64,000 nt of DNA from Ciceribacter sp. L1K22 (GTDB lineage Bacteria > Pseudomonadota > Alphaproteobacteria > Rhizobiales > Rhizobiaceae): positions 2,335,930 through 2,399,929 of the forward strand of contig NZ_JAGFPK010000001.1 in NCBI RefSeq assembly GCF_017599385.1, given 5' to 3'. Of this stretch, positions 59,311-64,000 are shown piece by piece. The stretch's first letter is position 1; every line of letters starts with the position of its first letter. The translations under genes were made by a program, and so were the position numbers. The notes beneath the pieces were generated by a model. That model was not told the DNA's origin, did not search any database, and saw only the letters and a list, made by a program, of their open reading frames with translations.

Positions 59311-59808
59311 ATGATACGCTATCATCCAATTGACGCTGGCGTCACGGCCCCCTGCACCGGCCTGTGCCTCAGCGGCATGCACCACAGCTATGTGTTTCTC
59401 GGCAAAAGCGATCCGTTGGTCGAGCACGAGGGCAATCCCTTCTCCGCCGACTTCAGTTTCACGGAAACGGATGGTACATCGCGCATCCTGCGCGTCTCCT
59501 TCGACCACGCCGACATCGTCCGTGTCCTTGACGAGGTGTATCTTGATAGCGAGGAATACGGTTTGGACAGGACCGGTTTGGTGCACCGGCACTTCGCCTA
59601 TCGTGTCGAGAACAGCCGCTTCTGGAATGCCCAGTCGGAATTTTACCGGCAGATGAACCCCGCGGCGATCCACTACCGCTTCATCACCGCATCGGCGTGT
59701 CTTGACGTGGTGACGGCGGCTGATGTGCAATTTTCCTCTATCGACGACCCCGTCGACACCAAGCGCAAGGGCCGCACCAAGGGCAAGACTGGCCGACCGG
59801 GGCGGTGA
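59311..59808 (+). CDS. Unknown protein ending in a copy of the UvrB C-terminus
   Basis: A 165-residue protein. Residues 1-144 are unlike any family I recognise (MIRYHPIDAGVTAP...VQFSSI), with a globular, mixed composition. The last 21 residues repeat the UvrB C-terminal block ([14 protein letters not shown] and KTGRPGR). It starts 3 bases after uvrB stops. This looks like an inserted or recombined piece that brought its own uvrB 3' end, or a fused remnant of another uvrB locus. Confidence 0.6.
   Translation: MIRYHPIDAGVTAPCTGLCLSGMHHSYVFLGKSDPLVEHEGNPFSADFSFTETDGTSRILRVSFDHADIVRVLDEVYLDSEEYGLDRTGLVHRHFAYRVENSRFWNAQSEFYRQMNPAAIHYRFITASACLDVVTAADVQFSSIDDPVDTKRKGRTKGKTGRPGR
59746..59808 (+). 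repeat. Second copy of the uvrB 3' segment
   Basis: About 83 percent identical by eye to 59246-59308, with mostly synonymous or conservative changes and the same reading frame. It forms the end of the 165-residue gene. Confidence 0.85.
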
Positions 59809-59920
59809 CCCCTCCTCTCCCCTGGTGGGCTTCGAAGCGGTGGCCGAAGGCCGGACATCAATAAAGTCGATGTCAGCGCCCGGAGGCCCGAGCGCCACGC
59901 CGCGCGAGGGCGATGGAGCG

Positions 59921-59961
59921 CAAGAGGCGAAGCCGATTGGCGCGGCGAACTTGGTGAGGGG
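59921..59961. repeat. Intergenic repeat, copy A
   Basis: CAAGAGGCGAAGCCGATTGG followed by CGCGGCGAACTTGGTGAGGG. The same 41-base element occurs at 60344-60384 with one difference. It belongs to the short mosaic repeats typical of rhizobia. Confidence 0.8.
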
Positions 59962-60027
59962 TGCAGACGTCTCCGCCTTGACGAACTCCATCAACCCTCC
60001 ATAATCGCCTCAACCCGAGGACAATCC

Positions 60028-60273
60028 ATGCACTCGATCACCGTCCGCATCCCCGACGAAACCGCCGCCCGCCTCGATCGACTGGCGGAAAAGCTTGCGC
60101 GTCCGGCCGACAGTGTCGCCGCCGATGCCATCGAGGCTTATGTCGCCCGCGAGGAATGGCAGATCGAGGAGATCGAGGCCGGCCTCGCGGAAGCCGGCCG
60201 AGGCGATTTCGCCAGTGACGACGAGGTCAGCGCCGTTCTCACCCGTTTCGGCGCCAAACCCCGCAATGCCTGA
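60028..60273 (+). CDS. Ribbon-helix-helix antitoxin (ParD/CopG-like)
   Basis: An 81-residue protein with an N-terminal RHH DNA-binding motif (MHSITVRIPDETAARLDRLAE, by position 1-21) and a C-terminal partner-binding tail (WQIEEIEAGLAEAGRGDFAS). It is the usual antitoxin of ParE/RelE-type pairs. The stop shares a base with the ATG of the next frame (TGATG), a classic toxin-antitoxin arrangement, but that toxin is broken. Confidence 0.85.
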   Translation: MHSITVRIPDETAARLDRLAEKLARPADSVAADAIEAYVAREEWQIEEIEAGLAEAGRGDFASDDEVSAVLTRFGAKPRNA

Positions 60274-60380
60274 TGGCATCCGTCCGCTATACCAGACGCG
60301 CTCTGCCCCGTTCTCCCCCCTGGTGGGAGAGGATAGTTCGCCCCAAGAGGCGAAGCCGATTGGCGAGGCGAACTTGGTGA
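60273..60380 (+). pseudogene. ParE/RelE-like toxin truncated by an intergenic repeat
   Basis: The ATG overlaps the antitoxin stop. The first codons read MASVRYTRRAL, the start of many ParE-type toxins, but after about 11 codons the frame enters the palindromic repeat (from about 60306) and ends at a TGA at 60378-60380 after 35 residues. The core toxin fold is absent. Confidence 0.6.
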
Positions 60381-60390
60381 GGGGGTCCGG
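60306..60390. repeat. Intergenic palindromic repeat, copy B
   Basis: CTCCCCCCTGGTGGGAGAG hairpin followed by the 41-base element CAAGAGGCGAAGCCGATTGG... at 60344-60384. It lies exactly where the toxin gene is interrupted. From 60391 to 60691 the sequence turns A/T-rich with no gene I can support. Confidence 0.75.
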
Positions 60391-60691
60391 CGACCGCTTC
60401 TCCGAAGGCAAGCATCGGTCCGGCGTAAGGCGGAGCAATCATTTTAATGAACCGATTGCGGGGCAGAACGCCAACTCAAGACGAAAACGCCGCACCGCAG
60501 TGCCATCTATCACGAATATGAAGCATCTGCCTAACCTCGTGGGACCAGAAAGACAAAGAAACCCTATCTCCACTCGGTCGACCACACCACGAGATTGCAT
60601 AATTACCTATAAAGATAAGCCCACACGTCTCCCTAAAGCTTGATTTAGCAGCTCACATTGGCTAAAGAACAACCTCTCGGCGAGATAACAC

Positions 60692-61072
60692 ATGAACAAC
60701 GTGCACACTGCGATACACACACTATTCGGAGCGGCTATTAGCGTCGCCCTCGCCTACGATATGAAGTTTGAAAATATCGAACAGGTATGGCAGCCGACAA
60801 TAACGTTGGTTTTTGGGGCGGCTGTGGCGATCTTATCAGAGTTGATAAGAGAGAAGATAGCCTGCAGGACCAGCTTTATATATGAAGTATTGATAGGCTT
60901 CGCGACCATATTGCTTTACATGGCAATAAAGATTGACGCCCTTGGATTATCTAGTGACGGCGTAGTTTCTTTCAAGCCCGATCCAAATTCGGTATTTCTC
61001 GCACTTATACTAGCTATGTGGATGCTTAGCATTGGCGTTTCAGGAATAATGCAAAAAGAGGACAGAAATTGA
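60692..61072 (+). CDS. Unknown membrane protein 1 of an A/T-rich three-gene operon
   Basis: A 126-residue membrane protein with about four hydrophobic spans: residues 5-22 (with ISVALAYDM), 33-50 (ITLVFGAAVAILSELI), 64-82 (FIYEVLIGFATILLYMAI) and 103-119. No family is recognised. It overlaps the next gene by 4 bases. Low G+C relative to the rest of the window suggests transfer. Confidence 0.65.
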   Translation: MNNVHTAIHTLFGAAISVALAYDMKFENIEQVWQPTITLVFGAAVAILSELIREKIACRTSFIYEVLIGFATILLYMAIKIDALGLSSDGVVSFKPDPNSVFLALILAMWMLSIGVSGIMQKEDRN

Positions 61073-61431
61073 TTTACTTGGCTCTTTCTCTCTCATGGCT
61101 CGGGTTCATCATTTTCTACACGACGCGGCAAATGACGGCCGAGAGACGGCACGTCGATCACAAACTACTCACCAAGATGGACCGAGAAGCGGACTTGATT
61201 GCCAACATGTTCGTTAGAAACAGTTCTCAATCTATTAACGTTGTGGGCACGGGTCACGTAGACTTGGACTTCATGACCACAGTGTTAAATAACTCAATTA
61301 AGAGAGGGCTTAGCGACACACAACTCACCGGCGAGACGTCACTCCACCTTCGCCCTATGACTTATTCGGTAAAGAAACAAGAAAACCCCGAAAATTTATT
61401 TGCGTTTGAGAAAGCAAGAGTACGTCACTAA
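61069..61431 (+). CDS. Unknown protein 2 of the A/T-rich operon (single N-terminal span)
   Basis: A 120-residue protein with one N-terminal membrane span (MIYLALSLSWLGFIIFYTT) and a soluble remainder containing a DREADLIANMFVRNSSQSI segment and SINVVGTGHVDLDFM. It starts with TTG in the overlap TTGA with gene 1, and ends one base into the start of gene 3 (TAATG). Confidence 0.62.
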   Translation: MIYLALSLSWLGFIIFYTTRQMTAERRHVDHKLLTKMDREADLIANMFVRNSSQSINVVGTGHVDLDFMTTVLNNSIKRGLSDTQLTGETSLHLRPMTYSVKKQENPENLFAFEKARVRH

Positions 61432-61877
61432 TGGAAATTACCGAAAGCGAAACAGTTTCTTCAGTAACTGATCGTATGTCTGGAGACGAAGTATATTTAG
61501 AAATGGGGCTTGACCCGCTCGATGCTGTCGAAAGCACCGCGTTTCTTATTCCAGCGCGCGGCGGCGGCCCATGTGTAGTAGCATTTCGTATTTCTGTCAG
61601 ATTCGCCAATAATGAAAATTTATTAAAAATTGTGCCGATGGATGATCTCATTGCGTTAATTAACAGCTTTGCAAAAGTTATCGAAATTGAGACGATTGAG
61701 AAATCAGCTAACTCGATAGCTACACTTACCGCTGGTCGTGAGTTATTGCTTGAGAGACTTGAAGAGACAAGAATACATATTGAAGCTTTGGCTAAGTATA
61801 TTTCAAACGTCACGTTGAACGGGCAAGTGGCGGGAGTGGGTGAAGCTGCTGCGTTTCAGTCCAGTGACGACAGCTAA
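61431..61877 (+). CDS. Unknown soluble protein 3 of the A/T-rich operon
   Basis: A 148-residue acidic protein with no membrane span. VVAFRISVRFANNENLLKIVPMDDL suggests a beta-sheet core and a helical C-terminal half rich in Ile, Glu and Ser. No family is recognised. The ATG overlaps the stop of gene 2 by one base, so all three are translated as a unit. Confidence 0.62.
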   Translation: MEITESETVSSVTDRMSGDEVYLEMGLDPLDAVESTAFLIPARGGGPCVVAFRISVRFANNENLLKIVPMDDLIALINSFAKVIEIETIEKSANSIATLTAGRELLLERLEETRIHIEALAKYISNVTLNGQVAGVGEAAAFQSSDDS

Positions 61878-61950
61878 GTTCGGCACAAGTTGGCAGCATA
61901 TTAAGGGGGGTTAGGATCTCCACCACCCTCACCCCACTCCGCAAAAAAAG

Positions 61951-61964
61951 CCCCCCCCCCCCCC
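61951..61964. repeat. C14 homopolymer in an intergenic region
   Basis: Fourteen consecutive C bases (G14 on the other strand) follow an A7 run. It lies between the three-gene operon and the PRC-barrel gene. Long homopolymers in a GC-rich genome are uncommon and prone to slippage. Confidence 0.9.
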
Positions 61965-62084
61965 GCAAAAGCAGGGGCAAGTCTTCGGGGGACTGGGAGA
62001 ACTGCGAGCCGCGCGGGCGGAACCTGACATCCGTTCCGCGGGCCCGCAAACAGGAGGACGCCGCGGGCGGCGCCCTCCATCTCG

Positions 62085-62834
62085 TTACGGCGTGACAACG
62101 CCTTCGGCGCGGACGCCTTCAAAAGCCGGAGCGTTTTCCAGCTCTTCGCGGGTCACGTTGAGGATAATGCGGTCGGGCAGACCGTCCTCGCCGATTTCCA
62201 CGTCGTTGGCATCGTTGGCGGCCATCTGGTCGCCGGCCATAGGCTCGGCGGTACCATCGGCAGGCATGGCCGGTTCGGTCGTCGAGCTACCGGCGGTCGA
62301 AGCCGAGGTATCCGGCGTGGTCGAAGCCGTGGTCTCGTCGGAAACGCCGGCGTCAGCGTCCGGAAGGGCCTCTGCCGCCTGGTTGGCTTCCGTCTGGGTC
62401 ATGCCCGGCTTCAGCTGCAAGGCGGCCATGTTGACGGCCACGTCCTTTTCGCCGATGCCGAGGAAGCCACCGACGCCGATGATCACGGCGTTGATGCTGC
62501 CGTCCTGGCTGACGAGCACGTCGTTGATCTCGCCGATGCTTTCACCGTCGGACCCGTAGACGCTCTTGCCTTCGAAGTCGCTGACGCGCCATGCGCCGGT
62601 TTCCGGAACCGTGACGAAGGTCTCGCCCGCGCCGGCCATCTGCGTGGTGGCGGTCATGTCGGCGCTGGTATCGGCCTGTGCGTCGGTCGGAACCGGCTTT
62701 GCGGAGCCGTCAACCTGGGTTTCGGTCTGGGTCATGCCGGCGTCCGGCGTGGCCGGGTCGGCCGTGGTCTGGGCCATAGCGGCCATCGGGAAGGCGGCGG
62801 ACAGCATAAGGACGCTCAGAAAACGTTTGGTCAT
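62085..62834 (-). CDS. Exported PRC-barrel domain protein
   Basis: A 249-residue protein with a signal peptide (KRFLSVLMLSAAFPMAAMAQ) and a central PRC-barrel (WRVSDFEGKSVYGSDGESIGEINDVLV, by position about 95-120, followed by AVIIGVGGFLGIGEKDVAV). The N- and C-terminal parts are low-complexity Thr/Ala/Asp-rich linkers. The start at 62834 (MTKRFLS) is the likely one. Function unknown; similar rhizobial PRC-barrel proteins are envelope-linked. Confidence 0.82.
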   Translation of the reverse strand: MTKRFLSVLMLSAAFPMAAMAQTTADPATPDAGMTQTETQVDGSAKPVPTDAQADTSADMTATTQMAGAGETFVTVPETGAWRVSDFEGKSVYGSDGESIGEINDVLVSQDGSINAVIIGVGGFLGIGEKDVAVNMAALQLKPGMTQTEANQAAEALPDADAGVSDETTASTTPDTSASTAGSSTTEPAMPADGTAEPMAGDQMAANDANDVEIGEDGLPDRIILNVTREELENAPAFEGVRAEGVVTP

Positions 62835-63058
62835 GGGGGGTGCTCCTCTCGTGTTTGAATGACACCAACCCAACGGTGAGATCGGGGCTTTGTTCCCGAC
62901 AAACCGCCATCATGAGTGGCAAAAAACAGCTACAGTCCCGTCCGGCTGCGAAAAAACACGTCCGGCGGTAACCATGTATTCACCGAGTCACCGCGATAAA
63001 TCGCAGATAGGATCGTGATTCATTTTTCGCGAAATGCATTTTGTGACAGGAGAGATGC

Positions 63059-63316
63059 ATGGCTCTGGTTGCCTTCAAGAACACCCATAACCAGGATGTT
63101 TACGTCAATCCGGCCCAGGTCCTCTATATCTCCACCTTCGAGGAAGGCGTCACCATCATCGCCATGGCGATCACCTCGGCCGGCGGCCAGCCCTACGCGC
63201 TCTACGTGCGCGGCAGCGTCGAACTCACGCGCCAGCGCCTCGAAGGCGGCCCCGTCCGCACCCACCCCCGCCCCCAGGTCGTGGCGCATAACGTCGAGCA
63301 ATCCGCCGAGGCGTGA
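63059..63316 (+). CDS. Small conserved rhizobial protein of unknown function
   Basis: An 85-residue protein, MALVAFKNTHNQDVYVNPAQVLYISTFEE..., with a compact beta-rich composition. ACAGGAGAG precedes the start. I cannot assign a function. Confidence 0.6.
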   Translation: MALVAFKNTHNQDVYVNPAQVLYISTFEEGVTIIAMAITSAGGQPYALYVRGSVELTRQRLEGGPVRTHPRPQVVAHNVEQSAEA

Positions 63317-63870
63317 GGCGTCGTCGCCGCCGTATCTGCCCCCATGCGGGGGAGAAAGCGATTTCGATGCGTTAGTCGTGGCGCAGCCACGGCTAAACAT
63401 CTGAAATCGCAAGAGAGGGGTTCGTCGCCCCGTTTCCGCCCACCTCCACCCGTTACGCGGGGGAGGACGGAACATCGAGGCTTGAGGTCAGCGCAAGCCG
63501 CCTAAACTTCAGATTTTCCTGGAGAGGGGCACAGTTCCCGTGGGTACCACCCTCACCGAGCCCCTCTCTTGCGAAATCTGAGGTTTGGCCCTGATCGGGC
63601 CAATTCCTCGATTTCGCTTTCTCCCCCGCAAGGGGGGAGATGGGCGGGCGGCGTGCCTCTTAGCCGACCCCCACACCTGCAATTTCTAGCACTTAGCTGC
63701 GCTAAGATGCTGAAATTGCTTCCTCTCCCACAAGGGTAGAGGAGGCGTTTGCCGCGCCGGTGCGGCCCTACCTCTCCCTTGGTGGGAGAGGTTACAAAAT
63801 CACGATCTTAGCAAAGCTAAGTCGTAGATTTTGTTGGTGAGGGGGCGCGCCAAGGCACGACATCAAAATT
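63317..63870. repeat. Cluster of short palindromic repeats
   Basis: The gap after the last gene holds at least four elements with CTCCCxxxGGGAG-type hairpins: near 63337-63352, 63450-63466, 63621-63642 and 63771-63791. They are separated by related arms such as GAAATCGCAAGAGAGGGGTT (63401-63420) against its near complement CCCCTCTCTTGCGAAATC (63562-63579), and AGTCGTGGC with GCCACGGCT. No coding sequence is supported from 63317 to 64000. The remaining bases to the window end show nothing I can identify. Confidence 0.7.
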
Positions 63871-64000
63871 ATCTCCCAACAAAATCATAATCTTACTAGA
63901 AAAACCCTCCCACCCTCAAAAAAATCTCACCGCTGCTTTCCCCCTTTTTCCCGGCGCCCGTATCCTTGTTCCCGTTCCGTCGCGGATACACCACAAGGCG

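Overview
The window looks like a chromosomal segment of a rhizobial alphaproteobacterium (Hyphomicrobiales, Rhizobiaceae-like). Supporting signs are the high G+C, C/G-ending codons, an ExoD homologue, a long rhizobial-type UvrB, and short palindromic intergenic repeats of the kind seen in rhizobia. No rRNA, tRNA, CRISPR array or intact insertion sequence was found. Product names come from motifs and remembered family features. No database search was run.

Layout. (1) 0-14.5 kb: a one-carbon region built around corrinoid-dependent demethylation of a quaternary amine. It holds the end of a betaine-type ABC importer, a betaine-homocysteine methyltransferase, a non-pyrrolysine MttB-family methyltransferase, its corrinoid protein, a DUF1638 protein, a methyltetrahydrofolate:corrinoid methyltransferase and a RACo-type [2Fe-2S]/ASKHA reactivase. 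Between these lie a ferredoxin-like 4Fe-4S protein, two entericidin-like lipoproteins, a formyltransferase-like protein, ExoD and a small PF13769-type protein. (2) 14.8-17.1 kb: an Mrr-type restriction endonuclease gene inserted against a decayed quinone reductase. (3) 17.1-23.5 kb: regulators and small enzymes (SRPBCC/ArsR, MocR-type regulator, PNPOx-like protein, thioesterase, LysR, DUF1127 small proteins, GlxA-type AraC regulator). (4) 23.5-28.6 kb: dabA and dabB, an inorganic-carbon uptake pair, with a divergent LysR regulator. (5) 28.6-42.3 kb: redox and transport functions, including a DyP peroxidase / unknown protein / small catalase / esterase run under a divergent GAF-AraC regulator, a membrane protein plus ClpP-like protein pair, and a TAXI-TRAP transporter. 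(6) 42.5-46.0 kb: an A/T-richer single gene for a 1172-residue protein with an N-terminal SIR2 domain, a defence candidate. (7) 46.1-53.7 kb: TSUP permease, lipoprotein, secreted protein, chemoreceptor, acyl-CoA thioesterase and a GGDEF-EAL protein. (8) 53.8-64 kb: unknown membrane proteins, DUF3137, uvrB with repeats read into its coding sequence, a gene carrying a second copy of the uvrB 3' end, an orphan antitoxin whose toxin is cut by a repeat, an A/T-rich three-gene unknown operon, a PRC-barrel protein, and a block of short repeats.

Proposed cooperation in region 1: the importer brings in a betaine. Bmt moves one methyl to homocysteine. The MttB-like enzyme moves a methyl to the corrinoid protein, and the MtrH-like enzyme passes it to tetrahydrofolate. 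The RACo protein re-reduces inactivated cobalamin. Four of these enzymes carry unusual Arg/Gly-rich termini, which may mark them as members of one assembly.
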